From contig JAJDTL010000017.1 of NCBI GenBank assembly GCA_022827195.1, positions 1 to 47,839 of the forward strand: DNA of 47,839 nt. The letters are read 5' to 3'. The position numbers were made by a program, and so were the translations under genes. Below, one piece after another: positions 28,637 through 36,543 of the stretch (position 1 is the stretch's first letter; each line of letters begins with the position of its first letter). Below the pieces are notes generated by a model. The model saw nothing but the letters and a program-made list of their open reading frames with translations, did not search any database and had not been told where the DNA came from. This DNA comes from Caldilineaceae bacterium (lineage in GTDB: Bacteria; Chloroflexota; Anaerolineae; Caldilineales; Caldilineaceae).

Positions 28637-29143
28637 CTAGCTTAATTCTGCCAGAAGAGTCAAAATGCGATCTTCAAATTCAGACAAGGGATAAAGGTCT
28701 GGCTTTTTCTTAGTCAACTTGAACGTAGCTGATGATCCCCTATCCATTGTGACGAGAGTTCCCGCTTCCCCTTCTGACACATCACCTTTTCTCCAAGCGT
28801 CAAACAAGATTTCGTCTGGTGCTATGCCAAGACAAACCAGAGCTTGATATGGCCGGTGGTGTCTGATGTGATTAAACTGGAAGTTGCCATTCACATCTTC
28901 TGTAGCCGTTTTTATCTCAAATGTTACCCCTTCGATTTTCGCATCCCAAGGGCTTTGACGGCTACCTGCTCTCTCCCAACTGAATCCTACTGCTTGACAC
29001 CATTCTTCAAGAAAATCTTGCCCAATGTCTCCTATGTGAGTGTTGCTCAGAACCTTTATGCTTCCAAGTGGCGTATCTGTCCACTTGGAAGCATTCGATC
29101 TCCTCGCTATCACTTCCTGCATGAGAGAAATGGGATCAACCAT
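28637..29143 (-). CDS. PD-(D/E)XK nuclease, probable restriction endonuclease
   Basis: A 168-residue protein. The core SPWDAKIEGVTFEIKTA provides Asp67, Glu76 and Lys78 in the D-x8-ExK spacing of PD-(D/E)XK nucleases. The following FNHIRHHRPYQALVCLGIAPDEILFDAW resembles the second half of the fold in type II restriction enzymes. ATG 29143 has a perfect GGAGGG site seven bases upstream and overlaps the stop of the methyltransferase (ATGGTTGA), so the two are coupled. Adjacency to an adenine methyltransferase makes restriction the best call; the recognition site is unknown. A longer N-terminus is possible but has no ribosome site. Confidence 0.75.
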   Translation of the reverse strand: MVDPISLMQEVIARRSNASKWTDTPLGSIKVLSNTHIGDIGQDFLEEWCQAVGFSWERAGSRQSPWDAKIEGVTFEIKTATEDVNGNFQFNHIRHHRPYQALVCLGIAPDEILFDAWRKGDVSEGEAGTLVTMDRGSSATFKLTKKKPDLYPLSEFEDRILTLLAELS

Positions 29144-30134
29144 CGACAAACCCTCCATCAACGACCGCCTGTCTGATATGGTACATGGAAATGTGACGGC
29201 AGTTGTGTGTGGCAAGGTTTGAGTATTTGGTCCAGTCGGTTTTTCTCAAAAGCTCGATGATTGCGTCGCGGCCTTGCCTTAAAACAATGCCATACCCACA
29301 GGCGTAACGAACATCAGAGAAGTCTGTGACCAGAGTTGGTGCGTCCTCGCCATAAAATGTTCGTTGTAGAAAAAAGTCAGCTTCTTCAACCCTCTCATGG
29401 CCGCACCGCCTTTCTTTACGCGTGTCTACCGTGAACAAATCAACCCACTGGTCACAAGAGACCCGCTTAGGCACATTGTTGACGCCACGCCTCCATATTT
29501 GCCAGAGAGCATTCAGTTTCACGACATTGCCGCGATCGTCAGTGAAGGAATTGGGGGGCAAAGGGCTACTGTGGACAAGTTCTGCTCCTTGCACGCGGTG
29601 CTTGGGACTTCCCTTGCCTTCGCTCTGAAATGCCATAGGCAGAATAAAGCCTATGTAATCTGCAAAACGGGCTGAATGATTGAGAAATGATAGAGCCAGC
29701 CAAGAACGATAACCAAAAGGGGGATTGCCCATAACAATATAACGCTGCTCCCAATCTGTGGGTTGCCAAGACAAATAATCCTGACAGATAAAGCTAATGT
29801 TTCCGGGGAGAATATCAATCCCTGTTCTCCTTCCGCGCGGCATGAGATCGTAAAAAATGCCAGTTCCGGCCCCAGGGTCGATAAAGTGGTATGAGTCCAA
29901 CTTGGCGTGATCTGACTCCATGTATTCACGCAAGCTATTCCAACAAATGGCAGCGGTGGAATGACTTGTGAAAAACCTGTCTAGATTTACCTTGTCATGG
30001 TTGACCCAGTTCGGAATGACAGGGTTTGTCAGCCAGGACTCATTCCTTCGTTCCTTTGCGTTCTCGATCTCTCGTTCGGTAGGGTTACGTTGGGCAACCA
30101 ACCCATCTGTCCCATCAATAACTTCGACTGACAT
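29136..30134 (-). CDS. DNA adenine-specific methyltransferase
   Basis: A 332-residue SAM-dependent enzyme. Motif I is DPGAGTG (86-92) and motif IV NPPFG (137-141), in the order used by N6-adenine methyltransferases; NPPF is the catalytic loop. The region after motif IV (HSSPLPPNSFTD ... DVRYACGYGIVL) may hold target recognition. ATG 30134 has AAGGGG about nine bases upstream and lies 16 bases after the transposase stop. The stop overlaps the nuclease start, consistent with a type II restriction-modification pair in which the methylase is made first. It is carried by the IS1595 element, so it should protect any host the element enters. Confidence 0.85.
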   Translation of the reverse strand: MSVEVIDGTDGLVAQRNPTEREIENAKERRNESWLTNPVIPNWVNHDKVNLDRFFTSHSTAAICWNSLREYMESDHAKLDSYHFIDPGAGTGIFYDLMPRGRRTGIDILPGNISFICQDYLSWQPTDWEQRYIVMGNPPFGYRSWLALSFLNHSARFADYIGFILPMAFQSEGKGSPKHRVQGAELVHSSPLPPNSFTDDRGNVVKLNALWQIWRRGVNNVPKRVSCDQWVDLFTVDTRKERRCGHERVEEADFFLQRTFYGEDAPTLVTDFSDVRYACGYGIVLRQGRDAIIELLRKTDWTKYSNLATHNCRHISMYHIRQAVVDGGFVDG

Positions 30135-30150
30135 TGCCGATCCCCTTGTT

Positions 30151-31086
30151 TCATGCGATGAGTTCTTGATAAGGTAGCCGCTTACCGGCGGCGCGGTGAA
30201 CGATTGCGGCCATCTGGTCGATAGTGTCCAGTGGGCGCACATTGTGACGACCGGAGAATTCGTCAACATAGCGATGCAGGTGCTTGGGGCTTATATGATG
30301 ATAGGTGCCAGCATAACCGCGTTTCAGCATAGCCCAAAATGACTCTAGCCCGTTCGTGTGCGCCTGTTCCCGCACAAACTCACCCACACTGTGTCCAACC
30401 GCCTCATGCTCTCTGGGAAGTCCTGAGTACGCCCTAGCTTCGTCTGTATAGACGACTGAATCAGGCGTTGTGTTCTCCACGACAAAGCCCTGTAGCGTCT
30501 CCTTGTCGGTCCTGTCCACAACTTCCGCCTGCACTTTGTTCGTGTCTCTGTTCTTCACGCCCACTACCGCCGTCTTGCCAACAACGCCGCGCCCCGCGTT
30601 CAGTTTGTCTTTGGCGTGCTTGTTGGCTTCCTTGCCACCGAAGTAGGATTCGTCTACCTCGTTCTCGCCTTCAAACGGTTCGTGCGTTTCGATGTAGAAA
30701 GCCCTGATGCGTTGAAGCATGTACCACGCCGACTTCTGCGTTATGTCTAGGTCGCGATGCAGTTTCATGCTCGACACACCTTTGAGCGAAGTCGTGACCA
30801 GGTAGACCGCGATGACCCACTTCTGATAGGATATGTTGGAGGCGTGCATGAGCGAGTTGGTCTTGACCGAGAACCGCTTTTTGCAGCAGTTGCAACGGTA
30901 AGGCATCGTCTTGTGGCTGGCCTTCGTGTTGACGTTCTCGCTATCACAGTAGGCGCACCTGATGCCGTCCGGCCAACGACTTTCCACAAACCACTGCTCC
31001 GCCGTTTCGTTGTCAGGGAACATCTCGAACAACTTGACCAACGAGATTCCCTTTCTGTAGTGCTTTCCCGGTGCTGAGTGTGCCAT
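30151..31086 (-). CDS. IS1595-family transposase
   Basis: A 311-residue complete transposase. The N-terminal zinc ribbon is Cys44-x2-Cys47 ... Cys65-x2-Cys68. The DDE-type core has VDESYFGGKE (Asp145), VYTDEARAY (Asp215) and the family-specific HTNGLESFWAMLKRG (His243, Asn245, Glu248), then GTYHHISPKHLHRYVDEF. ATG 31086 has a strong GGAGGAATT site. No frameshift or stop is seen, so the element should be able to move. It is first in the minus-strand operon with the two passenger enzymes. Confidence 0.96.
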   Translation of the reverse strand: MAHSAPGKHYRKGISLVKLFEMFPDNETAEQWFVESRWPDGIRCAYCDSENVNTKASHKTMPYRCNCCKKRFSVKTNSLMHASNISYQKWVIAVYLVTTSLKGVSSMKLHRDLDITQKSAWYMLQRIRAFYIETHEPFEGENEVDESYFGGKEANKHAKDKLNAGRGVVGKTAVVGVKNRDTNKVQAEVVDRTDKETLQGFVVENTTPDSVVYTDEARAYSGLPREHEAVGHSVGEFVREQAHTNGLESFWAMLKRGYAGTYHHISPKHLHRYVDEFSGRHNVRPLDTIDQMAAIVHRAAGKRLPYQELIA

Positions 31087-31157
31087 AATTCCTCCCTGAA
31101 CGCTTGTCGATTATGGCACTATTATACATGAAAATAGGCTAGTTGTCAAGCCCTAAA

Positions 31158-31180
31158 TGGCACTAAAGTATATAATCCCC
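31158..31180 (-). repeat. Right terminal inverted repeat of the IS1595 element
   Basis: Its reverse complement begins GGGGATTATATACTTTAG, a 22/23 match to the left end at 28421-28443. Confidence 0.9.
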
Positions 31181-31390
31181 CAAATTATAGTAGTCACGCA
31201 TAATGCCAACATTGTAGTTAACGGCGACGCGGAACTGGTTTTGCCGCTAAGGGTGGCAGGCGGCGAAACCGATGTGCAAAATCCCGCCAGTATCCAGAAT
31301 GAGCAGGTTCGAGAAGAGATTTGCAATATACTGGAAGGTGGGCAACAGGCATTCGAACAGCGTTACAGGCGCATTCACTTGGAGAACTAG
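31181..31390 (+). pseudogene. trlF: TrlF-like PHP-ATPase, C-terminal fragment
   Basis: Beginning with the right copy of the target duplication (31181-31188), this reads QIIVVTHNANIVVNGDAELVL ... QAFEQRYRRIHLEN and stops at TAG 31388. VVTHNAN is the H-loop that ends the ABC-type ATPase site, missing from the N-terminal part at 25968-28454. It is in the correct frame for joining. An ATG inside the IS right end (31157) opens the frame, but no ribosome site is visible, so a separate product is unlikely. Confidence 0.88.
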
Positions 31391-31525
31391 CAGTGGTTGC
31401 CAAGTTCACCTGATTTACAGAAATGTGACATCTAAGAAGGGACGCGACAATGTGGTACGTGCGGAATCTGAAGCGACGCTCATCCACATGCTCCTCGCCC
31501 CACACACCCGCACAAACCCCACCAA

Positions 31526-31555
31526 TTGACACCTTCCCCAAACCCGTGTTATCTT
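31526..31555 (+). promoter_or_regulatory. Candidate promoter of the first PhyH-like gene
   Basis: TTGACA (31526-31531), an 18-bp spacer and TATCTT (31550-31555), leaving a leader of about 150 bases. An A-rich repeat of the GAAACTGAAAACC type (about 31662-31704) lies in the leader just before the ATG. The rest of 31391-31713 shows no gene. Confidence 0.45.
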
Positions 31556-31713
31556 CGCCGCCAACAGGTCCCTCGTCTTTGACGTCACCCTCTCCGGCCC
31601 CGCCGGCCGGTAACAGAGCAAGCTTTAGCTCTTAGCGAACTTCACGCATATTCGGCGACACACGAAAAACCAAAAACTCGAAACTGAAAACCAAACACTG
31701 GAAGCTCCAAACA

Positions 31714-32514
31714 ATGCAGAACACAAACGGCAACACCAGCCCCGTCCAGCGCAAAGCCCTGTCCGAAGAACAGATCAACCGCTTCTGGATCGACGGCTAC
31801 CTCAACATTGGCAAGATCCTCCAGGACGACGAAATCGAACTGCTGCGCCGCGAATATGACCGCGAATTCGAACGCGCCCGCAGCGGCCAGAGCGGGTTCC
31901 GCAACCTCTCGATCGACGATACCGACGACCTCGACGCCAAAAACGAGGCCGGCACCCAGATGCTCCAGATCATGCAGATGTGCGAACGCAACATCCACTA
32001 TCGCCATCTGCTCTACGACGACCGCATCCTCGATATGGTCGAGGACCTGATCGGACCCAACATCCAGCTCTTCCATGACCAGGCCCTCTTCAAGCCGGCA
32101 CACCACGGCGGACCCGTCCACTGGCACCAGGACAACGCCTACTGGCGCTGCTCTCCCCCAAACCTCGTCAGCTGCTGGCTAACTCTCGACGACGTCGACA
32201 TCCACAACGGCGCCATGCAGTTCATCCCCGGCTCCCACTTCCGTTCTCAGGAGCACGAACGCGCCGCCGACACCAGCGCCCTCCTCGACATGGGGGATAA
32301 GGTCGATCATTCGCAGGCTGCCATCATCGCCCTGCCCGCCGGCGGCGTCACCCTGCACCACTGCCAGACCCTCCACTACACCGCGCCCAACGTCACCGAC
32401 AACCAGCGCCGCGCCTTCGCCATCCACTTCATGAATCCCGGCACCAAGTCCCTGCGCGAAAACGTCTACTTCGACGTATCGTTCGAACGCCCGGTCCTAC
32501 GCATGCGGGTTTGA
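31714..32514 (+). CDS. Phytanoyl-CoA dioxygenase (PhyH) family oxygenase
   Basis: A 266-residue Fe(II)/2-oxoglutarate oxygenase. The facial triad is visible as HWHQDNAYW (the H-x-D pair) and the distal His in HHCQTLHYTAPNVTDNQRRAF, with the following Arg for 2-oxoglutarate. PGSH between them is the usual family loop. Such enzymes hydroxylate varied small molecules, and Chloroflexota often carry many copies. ATG 31714 follows an A-rich intergenic repeat; the ribosome site (GGAAGC) is weak. The final 124 bases are duplicated at 34356-34479, beyond the next gene. Confidence 0.88.
   Translation: MQNTNGNTSPVQRKALSEEQINRFWIDGYLNIGKILQDDEIELLRREYDREFERARSGQSGFRNLSIDDTDDLDAKNEAGTQMLQIMQMCERNIHYRHLLYDDRILDMVEDLIGPNIQLFHDQALFKPAHHGGPVHWHQDNAYWRCSPPNLVSCWLTLDDVDIHNGAMQFIPGSHFRSQEHERAADTSALLDMGDKVDHSQAAIIALPAGGVTLHHCQTLHYTAPNVTDNQRRAFAIHFMNPGTKSLRENVYFDVSFERPVLRMRV
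32391..32514 (+). repeat. Direct repeat copy 1 (3' end of PhyH-like gene)
   Basis: 124 bp, matching 34356-34479 with seven mismatches and no gaps. The two copies bracket the lipoprotein gene at 32686-34305. Confidence 0.9.
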
Positions 32515-32685
32515 GAAGGCCGAACAGCGCACGCAGGAAGACGATGTGCACCTCGAATTTGTGTGCATCCTGAATCGCTCTGAAAGGCCATTACCCGCAG
32601 CATGGCCCAACCCTCGCAAACACCAGCGGTTGAGTCATCATTTTCGTCGATCACTGAGAGACATAGTGAGAATGAGGGTAGGACG

Positions 32686-34305
32686 GTGATCCGCCCATTC
32701 CAAATAGCGATTGGGATAGTCGCCGTTGCGCTCTTGGCGGCTTGCGTACCCATTGAGGCTGAGCAGGATTCACTCGAGGTGCTGCCTGCAAGGCACACTG
32801 GAGCTGTCGGGGAAAACATCGCAAATAAGGGAAGGATCAGCGTCTCCGCTGGAGATTGGAACCTCTTCAAGGCAATTGACGGCGATCTTGAGACCTGGTG
32901 GTCGTCAGATGGCTTCGCCCCACAATGGCTTGCCATCCGATACGACGAACCTTACTTGGTTAACAGGGTCGAATTCTCCGTATCCCAAGTGAATGACGGC
33001 CCGTCAACGCATGAAGTCTGGCTGAAGAGTGAGTCAGGGGTTTCTACCCTTGCCAAAGGTTTCATTAATGTGTACACCGCCGACCGCGACCTCTTTGCAG
33101 TCGTTATCGATCCCCCGCAGCGTGTTGCCGAAGTCCGCATTATCACCCGCCAGGGGCAGGGCTGGATTGCATTGCGCGAAGTGCAGATCTTCGCCTCTCT
33201 ATCGAAGTCCTCCTCACACTTGGAATCGGACTTGGCCACACCTGAACAGAAAGCGCAGACATCTCTCTTACACTTGAAAGCGGACTTGATCAATCCTGTA
33301 CAACTGACGCACACAGGGGATGGCAGCGGCCGCTTGTTGGTTGTCGAAAAAACGGGGCGCATCCGCATCATAAAGGACGACGAGCTTGTCGAAACACCTT
33401 TCCTGGATATCGAAGAAAAAGTTTTGGAAACACATAGTGAACAGGGGCTCTTCAATATCGCCTTTCCGCCTTCCTATCCCAGCAGTCAACGCTTCTATGT
33501 GAGTTATACAGACACGCAGGGAGACACGGTCATCAGCCGCTTTGCCACCAGCGCCAACCCGGACAGAGCCGACCCTGATAGCGAGGAAATCATTCTGATC
33601 CTTAGACAGATGGGAGCCAGTCACAATGGCGGCACACTCAGTTTCGGCCCGCGGGATGGCTATCTCTACATCGCCAGCGGGGACGGCCTTGAAACCAATC
33701 CCTCAATGATGCCGCAACATGTACAGGATCCTGGCTCATTGCTCGGCAAATTACTGCGCATCGACGTTGAGTCAGGCGCCAGCCCATACGCTATCCCACC
33801 TGACAATCCCTTTGCGTCAACCCCTGGCTACGCCCCCGAAATCTGGGCGATGGGGCTCCGCAACTCCTGGGGCATGTCTTTTGACGAACGGACCGGCGAT
33901 CTTTTTATCCCTGATACGGGCTGGATCACAAGCGAAGAGATCAACTTTCAGCCAGCCAACAGCCCAGGGGGCGAAAACTACGGTTGGCCCATGTGGGAAG
34001 GTATTCTACCCGCTGCAAATATAGAAGATGCGATTGATGTTCTTGTCTGGCCGGTGGCCGTCTACGGCAGAGACCAGGGTTGCGCCGTTGTTGGCGGCGC
34101 GATGCACGAAGGTGCTTACGTCTATGCCGACTTTTGCATTGGAAGAGTATGGGCTTTGCGCCGGCAAGGAGAACACGAATGGAAAAGCGAGTATCTGGTG
34201 ACCATCGGTGTTCCCATAAGCAGCATTGACTCAGACGAGTCAGGTAATCTCTACGCGACAGGCTTCGCGGATGGGAAGATCTATAAACTCGATTTGCGAT
34301 GGTAA
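32686..34305 (+). CDS. Lipoprotein with discoidin-like and glucose/sorbosone dehydrogenase domains
   Basis: A 539-residue exported protein. GTG 32686, preceded by GAGGGTAGGA, gives a standard lipoprotein signal ending in LLAAC. A domain like F5/8 type C (discoidin) follows at about 40-170 (NLFKAIDGDLETWWSSD). Then comes a six-bladed propeller of the glucose/sorbosone dehydrogenase family: GDGSGRLLVVEKTGRIRI, SEQGLFNIAF, SHNGGTLSFGP (catalytic His), YIASGDG, RNSWGMSFD and ENYGWPMWEG. It would be a PQQ-dependent quinoprotein on the outer face. An earlier ATG (32602) would add a hydrophilic lead that masks the signal. Its GC content is lower than that of its neighbours, and it sits between two copies of a PhyH gene end. 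Confidence 0.87.
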   Translation: MIRPFQIAIGIVAVALLAACVPIEAEQDSLEVLPARHTGAVGENIANKGRISVSAGDWNLFKAIDGDLETWWSSDGFAPQWLAIRYDEPYLVNRVEFSVSQVNDGPSTHEVWLKSESGVSTLAKGFINVYTADRDLFAVVIDPPQRVAEVRIITRQGQGWIALREVQIFASLSKSSSHLESDLATPEQKAQTSLLHLKADLINPVQLTHTGDGSGRLLVVEKTGRIRIIKDDELVETPFLDIEEKVLETHSEQGLFNIAFPPSYPSSQRFYVSYTDTQGDTVISRFATSANPDRADPDSEEIILILRQMGASHNGGTLSFGPRDGYLYIASGDGLETNPSMMPQHVQDPGSLLGKLLRIDVESGASPYAIPPDNPFASTPGYAPEIWAMGLRNSWGMSFDERTGDLFIPDTGWITSEEINFQPANSPGGENYGWPMWEGILPAANIEDAIDVLVWPVAVYGRDQGCAVVGGAMHEGAYVYADFCIGRVWALRRQGEHEWKSEYLVTIGVPISSIDSDESGNLYATGFADGKIYKLDLRW

Positions 34306-34355
34306 GTGACTGCTCGTGCCCTTTTTGTCGATCAAATCACAGACATACTGGCCTT

Positions 34356-34479
34356 CGTCACCGACAACCAGCGCCGCGCCTTCGCCATCCACTTCATGAA
34401 TCCCGGCACCAAGTCGCTGCGCGAAAACGTCTAAATGGACGTATCGTTCGAACGCCCGGTCCTGCGCATGCGTGTCTGA
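34356..34479 (+). pseudogene. Remnant of PhyH-like gene 3' end (direct repeat copy 2)
   Basis: 117 of 124 bases match 32391-32514 and in frame read VTDNQRRAFAIHFMNPGTKS, then a premature TAA where copy 1 has a Tyr codon, then DVSFERPVLRMRV. It has no start or catalytic region. It marks either a decayed tandem copy or a duplication made when the lipoprotein gene arrived. Confidence 0.85.
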
Positions 34480-34576
34480 TCAGAATTCGACCATAAGATT
34501 GACGTCGGGGCAGCGTAGGAGAACAGCGTGATGCAGCCCGCCAGAAATTTCGGTTAGCAGAGGGAATTCAAAAAAA

Positions 34577-35470
34577 ATGACCACAGCAACAACAGCACAG
34601 ACGCCAACCACTGTCAACGGCTTCAACATCGACGAACTGATCACCGCCGAGGTGCGCGCCGAGTACTGGGCGCGCGGCTACTGGGTCAGCCCCAAGCTGT
34701 TCGGCGGCGATGAGATTGCCGAAATGAGGGAAGCGCAGGAACGGATGTGGCGCGGCGAACTCGACTCCGAAGTCCTGCCCCAGTACGGCGCCACCAAGGT
34801 CGAGCCGGGTTCGCCCGCCGTGCGCCAGCAGTGCGACGCCTTCTGGATCAGCGACGCCATCCGCAAGGTCACGACTAGCCCGCTGCTGGGCGCGATCGGC
34901 GCCCGCCTCATGGACGTCGATACCGTCCGCCTCTGGCACGACCAGGCCGTCTACAAGCCGGGCGTCGGTCCCGACGGCGGCGATGAGACCGCCGGCAACA
35001 TCGGCTGGCATCAGGACTACGGCCACTGGAAGGCCTCCAGCACCTCCAACATGTGCACCGCCTGGATCGCCCTGCAGGACACCGACCTCCGCAACGGCGG
35101 CATGCGCACCATCGTCGGCTCGCACAAGTGGGGGCTGCTCGAAGACAGCAACACCTTCGGCCACAAGGACCTCGACGGCCTCCAGACCCGCTTCGCCAGC
35201 CAGGAGATCAGCGGCGAATGGCTCGACGAGCCCTGCATCATGCAGGCCGGCCAGGTCAGCTTCCACCACGCGCTCACGCTGCACGGCTCCGGCCCCAACC
35301 TCACCTGGGAGCCGCGCATGTGCCTCATCTCACACATGATGCCCGGCGACACGACCTATGTGCCCGGCCGCCAGTTCCATCCCAACCTCGTCTACCTGGG
35401 CCCCAACGCGCAGGCGGGACAGCCCTTCGCCGGCCCCTACTGGCCCCAGATGTGGCCTCCCACCGACTGA
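34577..35470 (+). CDS. Phytanoyl-CoA dioxygenase (PhyH) family oxygenase, second copy
   Basis: A 297-residue Fe(II)/2-oxoglutarate oxygenase. The H-x-D pair is in IGWHQDYGHW, the distal His in SFHHALTLHGSGPN, and VGSHKWG is the family loop. It is only distantly similar to the gene at 31714, so this is not the source of the partial duplicate before it. GAGGG about 13 bases before ATG 34577 is a spaced ribosome site. It ends convergent to an oxidoreductase pair, which may act on the same compound (inference from context). Confidence 0.9.
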   Translation: MTTATTAQTPTTVNGFNIDELITAEVRAEYWARGYWVSPKLFGGDEIAEMREAQERMWRGELDSEVLPQYGATKVEPGSPAVRQQCDAFWISDAIRKVTTSPLLGAIGARLMDVDTVRLWHDQAVYKPGVGPDGGDETAGNIGWHQDYGHWKASSTSNMCTAWIALQDTDLRNGGMRTIVGSHKWGLLEDSNTFGHKDLDGLQTRFASQEISGEWLDEPCIMQAGQVSFHHALTLHGSGPNLTWEPRMCLISHMMPGDTTYVPGRQFHPNLVYLGPNAQAGQPFAGPYWPQMWPPTD

Positions 35471-35491
35471 CCGCCCTCCCCCAACAAAAAA

Positions 35492-35514
35492 GGGGAGAGT
35501 TTATCTCTCTCCCC
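35492..35514. terminator. Hairpin between convergent genes
   Basis: GGGGAGAG (35492-35499) pairs with CTCTCCCC (35507-35514) across a 7-base loop. An upstream CTCCCC can compete for the same strand. No T-tract; probably a bidirectional barrier. Confidence 0.45.
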
Positions 35515-35520
35515 CGCTAA

Positions 35521-35555
35521 CCACTATCCTCTGACCACTACCCACTATCCACTGA
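35521..35555. repeat. CCACTATCC-type short repeat overlapping a stop codon
   Basis: Loose copies of CCACTATCC/CCACTACCC follow each other, separated by CTGA. On the minus strand the repeat supplies the last residues (FSG) and the TAG of the oxidoreductase at 35545. Confidence 0.5.
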
Positions 35556-36543
35556 AGTTCCCCGTCGCCCGCAGCAGCGTCTCCTGCATCAGCAGCTCGT
35601 GCGCTGCCGGCCGCCGCGCCGCCTGCCGCCCCTGGATCGTCTCCACAAAATCGGCAAGCTCCAGCTCATATAGCGACTGGCGCGTCTGCGTCTCCACCGG
35701 CACCATCGTCTCGCCCGCGTCGTAGCCGCCCCGCGCCTCGCTCAAACAGAGCCGGATATGCGTCGCCGGCTCCAGCGGCTCCATGATCGCGCTGCCGCGG
35801 CTGCCGTAGACCTCAAACCGCCGCGCCGGCGGCGGCGTCTCCATCGCCGACGTGTCCACAAACGCCATCGCCCGCTCGTACTCGAATACGCCCAGCGTGT
35901 TGTCGGCAAATGCCGGCACTTCGCCGCTCTCGTTGCGCAGAAACGACGTCACCTTCTGCGGCCGGCCCAGCAGCCACACGACCTGGTCCAGCATGTGGCA
36001 GCCCAGCTCGTAGAAGACGCCGCCGCGATGGCGGCTGATCGCCCGGCGGTTCGCTTCGCTGACCACCGTGCCGATGCGCGTCCGCAGCGCGTAAATGTCG
36101 CCCAGAAAACCCGATTTCACCCACGTTTCGATCTGCCGGAATCCGGCGTGATAGCGGAACATATAGCCCACCTGGACCGTCAGGCCCTTCTCCTCCGCCA
36201 GTGCGATCGTGCGTTGCCACTGCGGCCAGTCGTCCCCCGCCGGCTTGTCATACCAGACATGCTTGCCCGCGCGCACGCAGGCCTCGGTCTGGTCGAGGCT
36301 CTCATGAGTAGTCCCCTCCGACGCGATCGCCGCAATGCTGGCGTCCGCCAGCATCTCGCCCTCGCTGCCGTACCAGTGCACAGCCCGGAAAGGGCCGTCC
36401 GCCGCGGCCGCCGCAGCCCGCCGTTCCGCGTCCGGCTCGAAGACGCCCGCCAACTCCACGTCCGGACTGTCCAGCAAAGCGCGCAGCTTGCCCGCCGCAT
36501 GGGCGTGACCTGTACCGTACTGGGCGATGCGTATCACGCTCAT
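35545..36543 (-). CDS. Gfo/Idh/MocA family oxidoreductase
   Basis: A 332-residue NAD(P)-dependent enzyme. The N-terminal Rossmann fold (MSVIRIAQYGTGHAHAAGKL) is followed by KHVWYDKPAGDDWPQW, where the usual EKP is DKP, and the GGVFYELGCHMLDQVVWLLG region with the family's catalytic His. The ATG at 36543 overlaps the TGA of the upstream oxidoreductase (ATGA), so they are coupled. It presumably acts on a sugar or polyol together with that partner. The C-terminal end is set by an intergenic repeat. Confidence 0.9.
   Translation of the reverse strand: MSVIRIAQYGTGHAHAAGKLRALLDSPDVELAGVFEPDAERRAAAAAADGPFRAVHWYGSEGEMLADASIAAIASEGTTHESLDQTEACVRAGKHVWYDKPAGDDWPQWQRTIALAEEKGLTVQVGYMFRYHAGFRQIETWVKSGFLGDIYALRTRIGTVVSEANRRAISRHRGGVFYELGCHMLDQVVWLLGRPQKVTSFLRNESGEVPAFADNTLGVFEYERAMAFVDTSAMETPPPARRFEVYGSRGSAIMEPLEPATHIRLCLSEARGGYDAGETMVPVETQTRQSLYELELADFVETIQGRQAARRPAAHELLMQETLLRATGNFSG

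Larger units (their letters stand above)
28421..31180. mobile_element. IS1595-family element with restriction-modification passenger genes
   Basis: A complete 2,760-bp element. Terminal inverted repeats of 23 bp (28421-28443 and 31158-31180; shared core ATTATATACTTTAGTGCCA) differ at one position, and it is flanked by the perfect 8-bp duplication CAAATTAT. On the minus strand it encodes, in order, transposase (31086-30151), adenine methyltransferase (30134-29136), PD-(D/E)XK nuclease (29143-28637) and a 50-residue basic protein (28612-28460), spaced as an operon. IS1595 elements are known to carry passenger genes; a closely packed R-M-like pair is notable. The nearly identical ends, clean duplication and intact frames indicate a recent, probably functional insertion. 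Confidence 0.92.

Noticed and set aside
31157..31390. Independent 77-residue gene after the IS element
   Set aside because: Its first residues are encoded by the IS inverted repeat and the rest is the severed C-terminus of the TrlF-like ATPase.
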